The position numbers and the translations under genes are program-made. A model generated the notes under the pieces. That model was not told the DNA's origin and made no database searches. It saw nothing but the letters and a program-made list of their open reading frames with translations. A stretch of DNA of 64,000 nucleotides from Hydrogenophaga sp. Lineage in GTDB: Bacteria > Pseudomonadota > Gammaproteobacteria > Burkholderiales > Burkholderiaceae_C. The stretch is from NCBI RefSeq assembly GCF_030158645.1, contig NZ_JAOASO010000024.1, positions 1-64,000 on the forward strand, given 5' to 3'. Position 1 is the first letter of the stretch; each line of letters opens with the position of its first letter. Of the stretch, positions 20,192-29,391 are shown piece after piece.

Positions 20192-21592
20192 ATGGCTGAA
20201 TTCAAAGAAGTTTCCCCCAACGCCCCGATCGCCGAGAAGGCGCTGAACTGGGTTGACAACCGGTTCCCGCTCTCCAAGCTGTACAACGAGCATCTGGCCG
20301 AGTACTACGCACCGAAGAACTTCAACTTCTGGTACTTTTTCGGCTCGCTCGCCCTGCTGGTGCTCGTGATCCAGATCGTGACCGGCATTTTTCTCGTGAT
20401 GCACTACAAGCCCGATGCGGCGCTGGCGTTTGCGTCCGTTGAATACATCATGCGTGATGTGCCTTGGGGTTGGCTGATCCGCTACATGCATTCCACCGGC
20501 GCTTCCGCTTTCTTTGTGGTGGTGTACATGCACATGTTCCGCGGCCTGATCTACGGCAGCTATCGAAAGCCGCGTGAGCTGGTCTGGGTGTTTGGTTGTG
20601 CCATTTTCCTGTGTCTGATGGCCGAGGCGTTCATGGGCTACCTGCTGCCCTGGGGCCAGATGTCCTACTGGGGCGCACAGGTGATCGTCAACCTGTTCGC
20701 AGCCATTCCGTTTGTGGGCCCCGATCTGGCGCTGCTCATCCGCGGGGACTTCGTGGTGGGCGACGCTACCTTGAACCGCTTCTTCAGCTTCCACGTGATC
20801 GCAGTGCCGCTGGTCCTGTTGGGTCTGGTGGTGGCGCACATCATCGCGCTGCACGAGGTGGGGTCCAACAACCCGGACGGCGTGGAGATCAAGGCCAAGA
20901 AGGACGCCAAAGGCATTCCGCTGGACGGCATTCCCTTCCACCCCTACTACACCGTGCACGACGTGCTCGGCGTGTCGGTCTTCCTGATGCTGTTCTCGGC
21001 GATCATCTTCTTCGCACCGGAGTTTGGCGGTTACTTCCTGGAGTACAACAACTTCATCCCGGCGGACCCGCTGGTCACACCCCTGCACATCGCGCCAGTC
21101 TGGTACTTCACGCCGTTTTATTCGATGCTGCGCGCCATCACCAGCGAGATGATGTTCGCGCTGGTCGCCATCGTCGTGATCGCTGCCGTGCTCGGAGCGC
21201 TCAAGGCCAAAGTGTCCGGTGCCATCAAGGGCGCTATCGTTCTGGGCGCGATCGTGTTGGTGGCCCTCATGCTGGCCATCGACGCCAAGTTCTGGGGTGT
21301 GGTCGCCATGGGTGGCGCCGTGATCATCCTGTTCTTCCTGCCTTGGCTGGATCACAGCCCGGTGAAGTCGATCCGCTACCGCCCGACCTGGAACAAGTAC
21401 CTGTACGGCTTGTTCGTCATCAACTTCCTGATCCTTGGTTATCTGGGCGTGTTGCCTCCCTCGCCCATCGGCGAGCGCGTGTCCCAGGTCGGCACCCTGT
21501 TCTACTTCGGCTTCTTCCTGTTGATGCCTTGGTGGAGCCGCCTGGGTGAGTTCAAGGCCGTGCCCGACCGCGTGACCTTCCAGCCCCATTGA
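20192..21592 (+). CDS. petB: Cytochrome b subunit of the bc1 complex, PetB
   Basis: Cytochrome b holds the two b hemes and the Qo and Qi quinone sites. The 466-residue protein has the expected helices, with paired heme-ligand histidines in RYMHSTGA, VYMHMFRG, FSFHVIAV and VAHIIALHE. The Qo loop motif reads PVWY instead of the PEWY of mitochondria and alphaproteobacteria, as expected for beta/gammaproteobacteria. It is longer than mitochondrial cytochrome b because of extra C-terminal helices. The ATG at 20192 is preceded by AGAGG; upstream in-frame codons lie within petA. Confidence 0.97.
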   Translation: MAEFKEVSPNAPIAEKALNWVDNRFPLSKLYNEHLAEYYAPKNFNFWYFFGSLALLVLVIQIVTGIFLVMHYKPDAALAFASVEYIMRDVPWGWLIRYMHSTGASAFFVVVYMHMFRGLIYGSYRKPRELVWVFGCAIFLCLMAEAFMGYLLPWGQMSYWGAQVIVNLFAAIPFVGPDLALLIRGDFVVGDATLNRFFSFHVIAVPLVLLGLVVAHIIALHEVGSNNPDGVEIKAKKDAKGIPLDGIPFHPYYTVHDVLGVSVFLMLFSAIIFFAPEFGGYFLEYNNFIPADPLVTPLHIAPVWYFTPFYSMLRAITSEMMFALVAIVVIAAVLGALKAKVSGAIKGAIVLGAIVLVALMLAIDAKFWGVVAMGGAVIILFFLPWLDHSPVKSIRYRPTWNKYLYGLFVINFLILGYLGVLPPSPIGERVSQVGTLFYFGFFLLMPWWSRLGEFKAVPDRVTFQPH

Positions 21593-21624
21593 GCCCTGAA
21601 GAGCCATTTCTGAGAGTCAAGCAA

Positions 21625-22380
21625 ATGAAAAAAATCCTCCTGGGCTTTGCACTGGCATTGGGCATGTCTGGCGCCGCCGTGGCTGCCGGCGGAAGCATTC
21701 CGTTGGACAAAGCACCGCAGCGCACCAACGACATGGCTGCACTGCAAAACGGTGCCAAGCTGTTTGTGAACTACTGCCTCAGCTGTCACTCGGCAGCGTT
21801 CATGCGCTACAACCGCTTGCGCGACATCGGTCTCAATGACAAGCAGATCGCCGAAAACTTGACGTTCACCACCGACAAGATCGGCGACACGATGAAGGCC
21901 TCGATCGACCCCAGGCAGGCCAAGCAGTGGTTCGGTGTGAATCCACCCGACTTGACCTTGATCGCCCGCTCGCGCTCGAGCAAGGCGGGCACCGGTGCCG
22001 ACTACGTCTACACCATGCTGCGGACCTACTACCGTGATGAGACCAAGCCCACCGGCTGGAACAACCTGGCGTTCCCCAACATTGGCATGCCCAACCCACT
22101 GTGGGAGTTGCAGGGCGAACAGCGCCCTGTGATGGAAAAGGTGATGAGCCACGGTCACGAAGTCGATCGGGTCAAAGGTTGGGAATCGGTCAAGCCGGGC
22201 ACGCTCAGCGCTGCCGAGTACGACCGCAACGTGGGTGATCTGGTTGCGTATCTTCAATGGATGGCCGAACCGGCACAAAACAGCCGTGTCCGCATCGGCG
22301 TTTGGGTGATGTTGTTTCTCGCGGCCTTCACTGTGGTGGCCTGGCGCTTGAATGCCGCCTTCTGGAAAGACATCAAGTAA
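21625..22380 (+). CDS. petC: Cytochrome c1 of the bc1 complex, PetC
   Basis: Cytochrome c1 accepts electrons from the Rieske cluster and passes them to soluble or membrane cytochrome c. The ATG at 21625 opens a Sec signal peptide (cleavage near AVAA, residues about 18-21), so it is preferred over a TTG at 21589. The covalent heme site CLSCH is at residues 51-55. A C-terminal membrane anchor (about 227-247, VWVMLFLAAFTVVAWRL) tethers it. The product is 251 residues. A strong hairpin and then a full intrinsic terminator follow its stop codon. Confidence 0.96.
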   Translation: MKKILLGFALALGMSGAAVAAGGSIPLDKAPQRTNDMAALQNGAKLFVNYCLSCHSAAFMRYNRLRDIGLNDKQIAENLTFTTDKIGDTMKASIDPRQAKQWFGVNPPDLTLIARSRSSKAGTGADYVYTMLRTYYRDETKPTGWNNLAFPNIGMPNPLWELQGEQRPVMEKVMSHGHEVDRVKGWESVKPGTLSAAEYDRNVGDLVAYLQWMAEPAQNSRVRIGVWVMLFLAAFTVVAWRLNAAFWKDIK

Positions 22381-22388
22381 TCCCACCC

Positions 22389-22421
22389 GACAGGGCCGGT
22401 GGCATGCGCCACCGGCCTGTC
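22389..22421 (+). terminator. GC-rich hairpin after petC
   Basis: An inverted repeat GACAGG-GCCGGTGGC / GCCACCGGC-CTGTC with an ATGC loop and a single bulged base starts 9 bp after the petC stop. It lacks a T-run, so by itself it is more likely a 3'-end stabilising structure or the first part of a double terminator with the next hairpin. Confidence 0.5.
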
Positions 22422-22428
22422 AATTTCG

Positions 22429-22476
22429 CAGTGGTTTGCAGTGTCCGTATGACACGAATGCAAACCACTGTTTTTT
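22429..22476 (+). terminator. Strong intrinsic terminator immediately ahead of the sspA ribosome-binding site
   Basis: A 12-bp perfect stem (CAGTGGTTTGCA / TGCAAACCACTG) encloses a second 5-bp stem (GTGTC / GACAC) and is followed by TTTTTT at 22471-22476. The AAGGAG ribosome-binding site of sspA begins only about seven bases later and its ATG is at 22496. It will end petABC transcripts unless read-through is allowed, and any sspA promoter upstream of it would have to pass it too. Confidence 0.85.
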
Positions 22477-22495
22477 GCTTTAAGGAGACTCCCCC

Positions 22496-23107
22496 ATGAT
22501 GGTCTTGTACTCGGGCACGACTTGCCCGTATTCCCACCGCTGCCGCTTCGTGTTGTTCGAAAAGGGCATGGACTTCGAGATCCGGGATGTCGACCTCTAC
22601 AACAAGCCTGAAGACATCAGCGTGATGAACCCGTACGGCCAGGTGCCCATCCTGGTCGAGCGCGACCTCATCCTGTACGAGTCCAACATCATCAATGAGT
22701 ACATTGACGAACGTTTTCCCCATCCACAGCTGATGCCTGGTGATCCGGTTGACCGGGCTCGCGTGCGCTTGTTCTTGCTCAACTTCGAAAAAGAACTGTT
22801 CACGCACGTGTCCATGCTCGAGTCGCGCGTGACCAAGGGCAACGAGAAGGCGCTTGAAAAAGCCCGCGCACACATTCGCGACCGCCTCACGCAGCTGGCG
22901 CCCGTTTTCCTGAAGAACAAGTTCATGCTGGGCGACAACTTCTCCATGCTCGACGTGGCGATTGCCCCTCTGCTGTGGCGCCTGGACTTTTACGGCATTG
23001 AACTCAGCAAGAACGCGGCACCTTTGCTCAAGTATGCCGAGCGGATTTTCTCGCGTCCGGCCTACATTGAGGCGTTGACGCCCTCCGAGAAAGTGATGCG
23101 CAAGTGA
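22496..23107 (+). CDS. sspA: Stringent starvation protein A (GST-fold RNA polymerase-associated protein)
   Basis: SspA binds RNA polymerase holoenzyme and in E. coli supports acid and stationary-phase survival. The 203-residue protein has a thioredoxin-like N-terminal domain (LYSGTTCPYSHRCRFVLFEKG) and an all-helical GST C-terminal domain. It carries the surface block ERFPHPQLMPGDPV, which corresponds to the PHP pocket needed for function in E. coli SspA. It is not expected to bind glutathione. sspB follows 51 bp later. The gene has an AAGGAG ribosome-binding site that lies right behind an intrinsic terminator, discussed separately. Confidence 0.93.
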   Translation: MMVLYSGTTCPYSHRCRFVLFEKGMDFEIRDVDLYNKPEDISVMNPYGQVPILVERDLILYESNIINEYIDERFPHPQLMPGDPVDRARVRLFLLNFEKELFTHVSMLESRVTKGNEKALEKARAHIRDRLTQLAPVFLKNKFMLGDNFSMLDVAIAPLLWRLDFYGIELSKNAAPLLKYAERIFSRPAYIEALTPSEKVMRK

Positions 23108-23158
23108 TGGATGCCCCGGCCTGTCTGGCCGGGCTTGCCTGATCCCCAGCGACTGTCC

Positions 23159-23686
23159 ATGAGTCCTGTCGACGCCGATATTCCTTCCACCCGGCCCTAC
23201 CTGATCCGTGCTTTGCACGAGTGGTGTTCGGACAACGGGTTTTCTCCCTACATTGCCGTGCAGGTGGACGCGTCCGTGCAGGTGCCGATGGAGTTCGTGA
23301 AAAACGGCGAAATCGTGCTCAATGTGGGCATCGACGCCACCAGTGCACTGCGACTGGGCAACGATTTCATCGAGTTCAAAGCGCGGTTTGGCGGGGTGGC
23401 GCGTGAAATCGTGGTGCCCATCAGCCATGTCATTGCGATCTATGCACGCGAGAATGGTCAGGGCATGGCATTTCCCGCTCCTGCTCCCGCGATGTTGTCT
23501 GCCCTGAAGCCTCAGGATGAAGCGTCCGGCGGGCCGCAGCCGCTCACAGACCCTGTGTCACGCAGCCCGTTGCGGTCTGTGACCAGCGAAGACGCCGAGA
23601 CGGAGGGTGATGACCTGCCACCAGAGCCTCCCAACGACGGCCCGGGCCGAGCGCCCGGTCGGCCCCAACTCAAACGCGTCAAGTAA
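23159..23686 (+). CDS. sspB: ClpXP adaptor SspB
   Basis: SspB delivers ssrA-tagged and some other substrates to the ClpXP protease. The 175-residue product has the folded peptide-binding domain (about 10-112, beginning RPYLIRALHEWCSDNGFSPY) and a disordered acidic/proline-rich tail. The tail ends in basic and hydrophobic residues (RPQLKRVK), the ClpX-docking motif at the very C-terminus. The ATG at 23159 is preferred over a start 48 bp upstream because it gives the family N-terminus. It is paired with sspA as in E. coli. Confidence 0.95.
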   Translation: MSPVDADIPSTRPYLIRALHEWCSDNGFSPYIAVQVDASVQVPMEFVKNGEIVLNVGIDATSALRLGNDFIEFKARFGGVAREIVVPISHVIAIYARENGQGMAFPAPAPAMLSALKPQDEASGGPQPLTDPVSRSPLRSVTSEDAETEGDDLPPEPPNDGPGRAPGRPQLKRVK

Positions 23687-23689
23687 ACT
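23684..23689 (+). promoter_or_regulatory. Possible -10 element of tRNA-Thr
   Basis: TAAACT at 23684-23689 overlaps the sspB stop codon and lies 22 bp upstream of the tRNA. No convincing -35 is visible. The tRNA could equally be co-transcribed with sspAB. Confidence 0.25.
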
Positions 23690-23710
23690 CGCGTCCACCG
23701 TGTTTTTCGG

Positions 23711-23786
<76 letters not shown>

Positions 23787-23802
23787 AACCCCTCTGTACT
23801 CC

Positions 23803-23818
23803 CTCGCTCGCGAGCGAG
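23803..23818. terminator. 16-bp perfect palindrome between convergent tRNA-Thr and the DciA-like gene
   Basis: CTCGCTCG-CGAGCGAG is a perfect palindrome without a T-run on either side. It lies between the 3' end of tRNA-Thr and the 3' end of the leftward gene. It may be a shared 3' structure; evidence for actual termination is weak. Confidence 0.3.
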
Positions 23819-23828
23819 CGCTGTCAGT

Positions 23829-24146
23829 TCATCGCCCCGGCATTTGGACTTTGATCCTGATTGCGTTAACCTGCGCACCGCCGGCGGTCAAGGTCTGCTG
23901 AATGGCTGGCAAGAGCTGTCGCAGCTTGGTGGACGCGGCGGCGCTGCCCACCAACAAACACCACTCCTGGTCCTGAAGCGGGCCTGCCACCACGTGCTGT
24001 CGCATGGCCGCCGGTATGAGATGGCGGATCTGGTCCATGCACCCCTGGGATTCGCGAATGCGTTCCTGCAGCAAGGCCAGGGACGGCGCAGCCCCCACAG
24101 CCTGAGCCAGGCTGTACAGCGTGCGGGGACGTGAATCGGTGGCCAT
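23829..24146 (-). CDS. DUF721/DciA-like protein
   Basis: The 105-residue product (ATG at 24146) resembles the DUF721 family, whose best-known member DciA loads the replicative helicase DnaB in bacteria without DnaC. Support is the pattern of an N-terminal helix with LYSLAQAVGAAPSLALLQER, a middle block LIPAAMRQHVVAG, and a C-terminal strand-helix block LVGSAAASTKLRQLLPAIQQTL ending in NAIRIKVQ. A longer frame to 24320 overlaps the M23 gene and is rejected. It is divergent from the M23 peptidase gene with a 52-bp gap. The family call is by eye. Confidence 0.6.
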   Translation of the reverse strand: MATDSRPRTLYSLAQAVGAAPSLALLQERIRESQGCMDQIRHLIPAAMRQHVVAGPLQDQEWCLLVGSAAASTKLRQLLPAIQQTLTAGGAQVNAIRIKVQMPGR

Positions 24147-24198
24147 GTGAATTGAACGGGAACAGCAACCGCTGTTCACCGCACAGAAAGGTTGAAGA

Positions 24199-25149
24199 GT
24201 GCACATCATTATCACGGACGCCTGGCTGGCCCGAAGCAGGGCGATGCACCTCAGTGGCTTCAAGCTGATCGGTGTGGGCTTGCTCGCATCGATGCTGCTG
24301 ATGCTTGCATCGATCGCCACCTACCACTGGTTCTTTCTCGAAGGGGTGCGCCAAGGGTGGCCGGGGTTCGCATCGGTTGCGCGCTTGGTTCACCAAAGCG
24401 ATGCGGACTCCAAGGACGCTTACATGCGTGCCAATCTGGATGCCATGGCCCGAAAGCTTGGGGAAATGCAGGCGCGCATGGTGCAGATCGACTCACTCGG
24501 TGAGCGCGTGGCCGGACTCGCTGGTCTCAACCCGGCCGAGTTCAAGAACGCACCCGGTTCGGGCGGATCGTTGGTGGCGAGCCGCGACATCAGCATGCAG
24601 GAATTGATGCAGGCGCTCGAGTCGGTCGAAGTGTCCAGTGGCTCTCGCGTCGATTGGCTCACGGTGGTGGAGTCTCGGCTGTTCGATCAGAAGATCCAGC
24701 AGACCTTGATACCCACCGAAAAACCGGTCGACGGTGTTCAAGTCGGCTCCGCCTTCGGGTTTCGCATCGACCCGATCACGGGCCGGTCGGCCTTGCACAC
24801 CGGGCTGGATTTCCCCGCTGATGTCGGCACACCGATCCTGGCCGCCGCGGGGGGTGTGGTCGTGGTGCAGGAGTACCACCCGGCTTATGGAAACATGATC
24901 GAGGTTGATCATGGGAACGATCTGATCACCCGCTACGCCCATGCTTCGGCCACCTTCGTCAAAAAGGGCGACATCGTCAAGCGTGGGCAAAAGATCGCCA
25001 GCGTGGGGTCGACCGGGCGCTCCACGGGCCCGCATTTGCATTTTGAGGTCTGGGTGGCCGGGGTGCCGCAAGATCCCCAGCGCTTCCTGGCGGCTGGCGA
25101 AAAAATTGCAGCGGCCAAGTCCTCCACCCTGGGCCCTCGCAAGCCCTGA
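24199..25149 (+). CDS. M23-family peptidase, membrane-anchored
   Basis: M23 proteins are zinc endopeptidases of peptidoglycan cross-links, or inactive amidase activators. The 316-residue product has one N-terminal membrane anchor (about 22-46), a periplasmic helical linker (about 60-110) and a C-terminal M23 domain (about 185-290). The zinc ligand motifs are HTGLDFP and GPHLHFEVW, with YAHAS also present, so it should be active. The start is a GTG at 24199 with AAAGG upstream. It lies directly before secA and after a divergent DciA-like gene, a linkage recalled from other betaproteobacteria. Confidence 0.9.
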   Translation: MHIIITDAWLARSRAMHLSGFKLIGVGLLASMLLMLASIATYHWFFLEGVRQGWPGFASVARLVHQSDADSKDAYMRANLDAMARKLGEMQARMVQIDSLGERVAGLAGLNPAEFKNAPGSGGSLVASRDISMQELMQALESVEVSSGSRVDWLTVVESRLFDQKIQQTLIPTEKPVDGVQVGSAFGFRIDPITGRSALHTGLDFPADVGTPILAAAGGVVVVQEYHPAYGNMIEVDHGNDLITRYAHASATFVKKGDIVKRGQKIASVGSTGRSTGPHLHFEVWVAGVPQDPQRFLAAGEKIAAAKSSTLGPRKP

Positions 25150-25170
25150 ACTGGGGTGGTCCCCGGCAGT

Positions 25171-25176
25171 TAAAAT
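25171..25176 (+). promoter_or_regulatory. Candidate secA promoter -10
   Basis: TAAAAT at 25171-25176 follows the M23 gene stop by about 22 bp and is a common -10 form in this family. The -35 is weak. A start near 25183 would give secA a leader of about 130 nt. Confidence 0.35.
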
Positions 25177-25314
25177 CGCCACTTTGCTCTTGAAAGCGCT
25201 GCGTTTGCCGGCAACTCGCTGGCACACAGTGCACGCCCTCCAGGTTCGCAAGAGCCCTCCTCATTTCCTTTGCCTGCCCGGCGCCTTCAGGGTGTCTGGT
25301 GCAAGCCCGCATGT

Positions 25315-28068
25315 ATGGCCACAAACTTCCTCACCAAACTCTTTGGTAGCCGCAACGACCGATTGCTCAAGACCTACCGCAAAACGGTGGAGCGCATCAA
25401 CGGCCTGGAGGCGCAGTTTGAGAAACTCAGCGATGACGAACTCCGTGGAAAAACGGAATCGTTCAAGCAACGCATCGCGCAGGGCGAGAGCCTGGAATCC
25501 GTGTTGCCCGAAGCCTTCGCAGTGGTTCGCGAAGGCAGCAAGCGCATCATGAAAATGCGCCATTTCGACGTGCAGCTGGTGGGTGGCCTCGCGCTCCACC
25601 ACGGCAAGGTGGCCGAGATGCGCACGGGTGAGGGGAAAACCCTGACCGCCACGCTGCCGGTGTACCTGAACGCTCTTACCGGCAAGGGCGTGCATGTGGT
25701 CACGGTCAACGACTACCTGGCCAGCCGCGACGCGCAGTGGATGGGGCGCCTGTACAACTTTCTCGGTCTCTCGGTCGGCATCAACCTGCCGCAGGCGCCC
25801 CGCGACGAGAAGCAGGCGGCTTACCGCTCCGACATCACCTACGGCACCAACAACGAATACGGCTTCGACTATTTGCGTGACAACATGGTCTATGAAGCCG
25901 CAGACCGCGTGCAGCGCGGCCTGAACTTCGCCATTGTCGATGAGGTGGATTCGATCCTGATCGACGAGGCCCGCACGCCGCTGATCATCAGCGGCCAGGC
26001 CGAAGACCAGACCCAGACCTACATGGCGATTAAGCAGCTGGTGCCGCACCTGGTGCGCCAGGAAGGCGAAGCCGATGTGCGCACAGGCGAGGGCGTGATC
26101 AAGCCGGGCGACTTCACCGTGGACGAGAAGGCGCACGCCATCCACATGACCGAACAGGGTCATGAGCATGCCGAGCAGTTGCTCAGCCAGGCGGGCCTGT
26201 TGCCCGAAGGCGCGTCGCTCTACGACCCGGCTAACATTGCGCTGCTGCACAACCTGGTCACCTCGCTCAAGGCACACCACCTCTACCACCGTGACCAGCA
26301 CTACGTGAACCAGAACGGCGAGATCGTGATCGTCGACGAATTCACCGGTCGATTGATGACGGGTCGGCGCTGGAGCGACGGCCTGCACCAGGCGGTCGAA
26401 GCCAAGGAAGGTGTGGCGATCCAGCCCGAGAACCAGACACTGGCGTCCATCACGTTCCAGAATTACTTCCGCCTCTACGGCAAGCTCTCGGGCATGACCG
26501 GCACGGCCGACACCGAGGCGTATGAATTTCAGGAGATCTACAGCCTGGAGACGGTGGTGATTCCGCCGAACCGCGTGAGCAAGCGTGTTGACCAGCTCGA
26601 TCGCGTCTACAAGACCACGAAAGAGAAGTACGTCGCGGCCATTCAGGACATTCGCGAATGCCACGAGCGCGGTCAGCCGGTGCTGGTGGGCACGTCGTCC
26701 ATCGAGAACTCGGAGATCATCGCCGAGCTGCTGGTCAAGGAAGGCCTGCCCCACGAGGTGCTGAACGCCAAGCAGCATGCGCGCGAGGCCGACATCATCA
26801 TCCAGGCGGGCCGTCCGGGCGGCATCACCATCGCCACCAACATGGCCGGTCGCGGCACCGACATCGTGCTCGGTGGCAACCTGGAGAAGATGGTCGATGC
26901 GGTGCAGAACGACGAGACGCTGGACGATGCCACCAAGGCCGCGCGCATCGAATCGCTGCGCCAGAACTGGCAGGCCGACCACGACAAGGTCAAGGCCCTG
27001 GGTGGCCTGCGCATCATCGCCACCGAGCGCCATGAGTCGCGTCGCATCGACAACCAGCTGCGTGGCCGCTCCGGTCGTCAGGGAGACCCGGGTTCGTCGC
27101 GTTTCTATTTGAGCCTGGACGATTCGCTGATGCGCATCTTTGCGGGCGACCGCGTGCGAGCGATCATGGACCGCCTCAAAATGCCCGAGGGCGAGGCCAT
27201 CGAGGCTGGCATTGTCACGCGCAGCATCGAGAGCGCGCAGCGCAAGGTCGAGGCGCGCAACTTCGACATCCGCAAACAGCTGCTGGAATACGACGACGTG
27301 TCCAACGACCAGCGCAAAGTGATCTATCAGCAGCGCAACGACATCCTCGATGCCGAGTCCTTGCGCGCGCAGATCGATTCGCTGCGCGATGGTTGTTTTG
27401 CCGACCTGGTGCACCAGTACGTCCCCGAAGGCAGTGTGGAGGAGCAGTGGGACCTGCCCACGCTGGAGCGCGTGCTGCGCGAAGAGTGGGCCGTCGATGT
27501 GCCGGTGACGACCTGGGTGTCGGACGCCGAGTCGATCGACGCGGAAGAAGTTGCCGAGCGCGTGGTGGCCGCGGCCAGGACGGCGTTCGAGGCCAAGGTT
27601 CAGATCGTGGGCGAGGAGAACTTCACCCAGTTCGAGCGCGTGGTGTTGCTGCAGACCATCGACGGGCAGTGGCGCGAGCACCTGTCCGCGCTGGACTACC
27701 TGCGTCAGGGCATCCACTTGCGCGGCTATGCGCAGAAGCAGCCCAAGCAGGAGTACAAGCGCGAGGCTTTCGTGTTGTTTGGCCAGCTGCTGGACACGGT
27801 GAAGAACGATGTGACGCGCGTGTTGATGAACGTGCGCGTGCAGTCTGCCGAACAGATGGCGCAAGCGGCTGAACAGCTGGAAGAGCGCGCCGAGCAGATC
27901 GCCAACGTGACCTACACCGCCCCCACCGAGACCGGTGAAGCGGAAACGGTGGGCGCGTCCGGGGCAGCACCGCGTCCCGCCGGCGATGTGCCGCGCGTGG
28001 GACGCAACGATCCTTGCCCTTGTGGCAGCGGCAAGAAATACAAGCAGTGCCACGGCAAGCTGGACTGA
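25315..28068 (+). CDS. secA: Preprotein translocase ATPase SecA
   Basis: SecA pushes unfolded preproteins through SecYEG using ATP. The 917-residue protein has Walker [10 protein letters not shown] near residue 103, Walker [16 protein letters not shown], the helicase motif [24 protein letters not shown] and the scaffold and wing domains. It ends in the zinc-finger [14 protein letters not shown] that binds SecB and lipids. The ATG at 25315 is chosen over one 45 bp upstream because homologues begin [16 protein letters not shown]. No SecM-like regulator is seen upstream. Confidence 0.98.
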   Translation: MATNFLTKLFGSRNDRLLKTYRKTVERINGLEAQFEKLSDDELRGKTESFKQRIAQGESLESVLPEAFAVVREGSKRIMKMRHFDVQLVGGLALHHGKVAEMRTGEGKTLTATLPVYLNALTGKGVHVVTVNDYLASRDAQWMGRLYNFLGLSVGINLPQAPRDEKQAAYRSDITYGTNNEYGFDYLRDNMVYEAADRVQRGLNFAIVDEVDSILIDEARTPLIISGQAEDQTQTYMAIKQLVPHLVRQEGEADVRTGEGVIKPGDFTVDEKAHAIHMTEQGHEHAEQLLSQAGLLPEGASLYDPANIALLHNLVTSLKAHHLYHRDQHYVNQNGEIVIVDEFTGRLMTGRRWSDGLHQAVEAKEGVAIQPENQTLASITFQNYFRLYGKLSGMTGTADTEAYEFQEIYSLETVVIPPNRVSKRVDQLDRVYKTTKEKYVAAIQDIRECHERGQPVLVGTSSIENSEIIAELLVKEGLPHEVLNAKQHAREADIIIQAGRPGGITIATNMAGRGTDIVLGGNLEKMVDAVQNDETLDDATKAARIESLRQNWQADHDKVKALGGLRIIATERHESRRIDNQLRGRSGRQGDPGSSRFYLSLDDSLMRIFAGDRVRAIMDRLKMPEGEAIEAGIVTRSIESAQRKVEARNFDIRKQLLEYDDVSNDQRKVIYQQRNDILDAESLRAQIDSLRDGCFADLVHQYVPEGSVEEQWDLPTLERVLREEWAVDVPVTTWVSDAESIDAEEVAERVVAAARTAFEAKVQIVGEENFTQFERVVLLQTIDGQWREHLSALDYLRQGIHLRGYAQKQPKQEYKREAFVLFGQLLDTVKNDVTRVLMNVRVQSAEQMAQAAEQLEERAEQIANVTYTAPTETGEAETVGASGAAPRPAGDVPRVGRNDPCPCGSGKKYKQCHGKLD

Positions 28069-28133
28069 CGCGTCCGGGCCCGGGGGCCCGCGCGTTCCGC
28101 TGACCGGCTCAACCCTGAACCCACGGAGTCTCC

Positions 28134-29381
28134 ATGCCCGTTCAACTCGACACGCCCTCGGCCAACGACCTGCTCCCCATCGCGGGTGTGCGCATCGGGG
28201 TCGCAGAAGCCGGCATCCGCAAGGCCCACCGCAAAGACCTCACGGTCTTCTTGTTGGATGAAGGCTGTGCGGTCGGTGCGGTGTTCACCCAGAACCGCTA
28301 CGCCGCGGCGCCGGTGCAGGTCTGCCGTGAACACCTGGCCGCAGGGCAGGGCGTGCGCGCGTTGGTGATCAACACCGGCAACGCCAACGCTGGCACTGGT
28401 GAGCCGGGTCTCGCGAATGCCCGCCAGACCTGCACGGCGCTGGCCCTGTCCTTGGGTGTGCGCCACGAGCAGGTGTTGCCGTTCTCCACCGGCGTGATCA
28501 TGGAGCCGCTGCCGCTCGATCGCCTGCTTGCCGGTTTGCCAGCCGCCCTCACCGACGCGGCGCAACCGCAAAACGACAGCGGCGCACAGTGGCTGATGGC
28601 GGCCCAGGGCATCATGACCACCGACACCCTGCCCAAGGCCCGCAGCCAGCGCATGGTGATCGATGGTCACGCCGTGCACGCCACCGGCATTGCCAAAGGC
28701 GCCGGGATGATCCGCCCGAACATGGCCACCATGTTGGGCTTCCTGGCCACCGACGCTGCCGTGGCGCCCGCGCTCATGAATGAGTTGGCGCGTCGCCTGG
28801 CCGATGCGTCGTTCAACCGGGTCACGGTGGACGGCGACACCAGCACCAACGACTCGTTTGTGGTGGTGGCCACGGGTCAAGCGGGCCATGCCCCCATCAC
28901 GGACCTGAACAGCCCGGCGGGCGTGGCCTTGCTGGACGGCTTGACGCAAGTGGCGCGCTTCCTCGCGCATGCCATCGTGCGCGATGGCGAGGGCGCCACC
29001 AAGTTCATCACCGTTCAAGTTGAGGGTGGTCGAACCGCGGCGGAATGTCTGCTGGCGGCGTATGCCGTTGCGCATTCGCCCCTGGTCAAGACGGCCTTCT
29101 TCGCCAGCGATCCCAACCTCGGTCGCATCCTGGCCGCCGTGGGCTACGCCGGCATCCACGATCTCGACGTGAGCGGCATCGAGCTTCACCTGGGCGATGT
29201 GCACGTGGTTACCCACGGCGGTCGCCACCCCGACTACCGCGAAGAGGATGGTCAGCGTGTGATGAAACAGGCCGAGATCCTGGTGCGCATCGGCCTGGGC
29301 CGCGGTGCGGCCACCGAGACGGTGTGGACCTGCGATTTCAGCCACGACTACGTGACCATCAACGCCGACTACCGTTCTTGA
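28134..29381 (+). CDS. argJ: Bifunctional ornithine acetyltransferase / N-acetylglutamate synthase ArgJ
   Basis: ArgJ moves the acetyl group from N-acetylornithine to glutamate, recycling it in arginine synthesis, and in some versions also uses acetyl-CoA. The 415-residue precursor should self-cleave at the conserved A-T bond in NMATMLGF (about residue 199), giving alpha and beta chains with Thr as nucleophile. The preceding KGAGMIRP block is intact. A CGGAG ribosome-binding site precedes the ATG. It starts a run argJ - DUF815 ATPase - mutT with short or overlapping junctions. Confidence 0.96.
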   Translation: MPVQLDTPSANDLLPIAGVRIGVAEAGIRKAHRKDLTVFLLDEGCAVGAVFTQNRYAAAPVQVCREHLAAGQGVRALVINTGNANAGTGEPGLANARQTCTALALSLGVRHEQVLPFSTGVIMEPLPLDRLLAGLPAALTDAAQPQNDSGAQWLMAAQGIMTTDTLPKARSQRMVIDGHAVHATGIAKGAGMIRPNMATMLGFLATDAAVAPALMNELARRLADASFNRVTVDGDTSTNDSFVVVATGQAGHAPITDLNSPAGVALLDGLTQVARFLAHAIVRDGEGATKFITVQVEGGRTAAECLLAAYAVAHSPLVKTAFFASDPNLGRILAAVGYAGIHDLDVSGIELHLGDVHVVTHGGRHPDYREEDGQRVMKQAEILVRIGLGRGAATETVWTCDFSHDYVTINADYRS

Positions 29382-29391
29382 ACAACCCGCC

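Noticed and set aside
25180-25314. SecM-like arrest peptide in the secA leader
   Set aside because: No signal-peptide ORF or arrest motif; the only open frame runs on into secA in another phase.
25261-28053. 930-codon open frame opposite secA
   Set aside because: It is the reverse-frame shadow of secA in high-GC DNA, with no start context and no domain.
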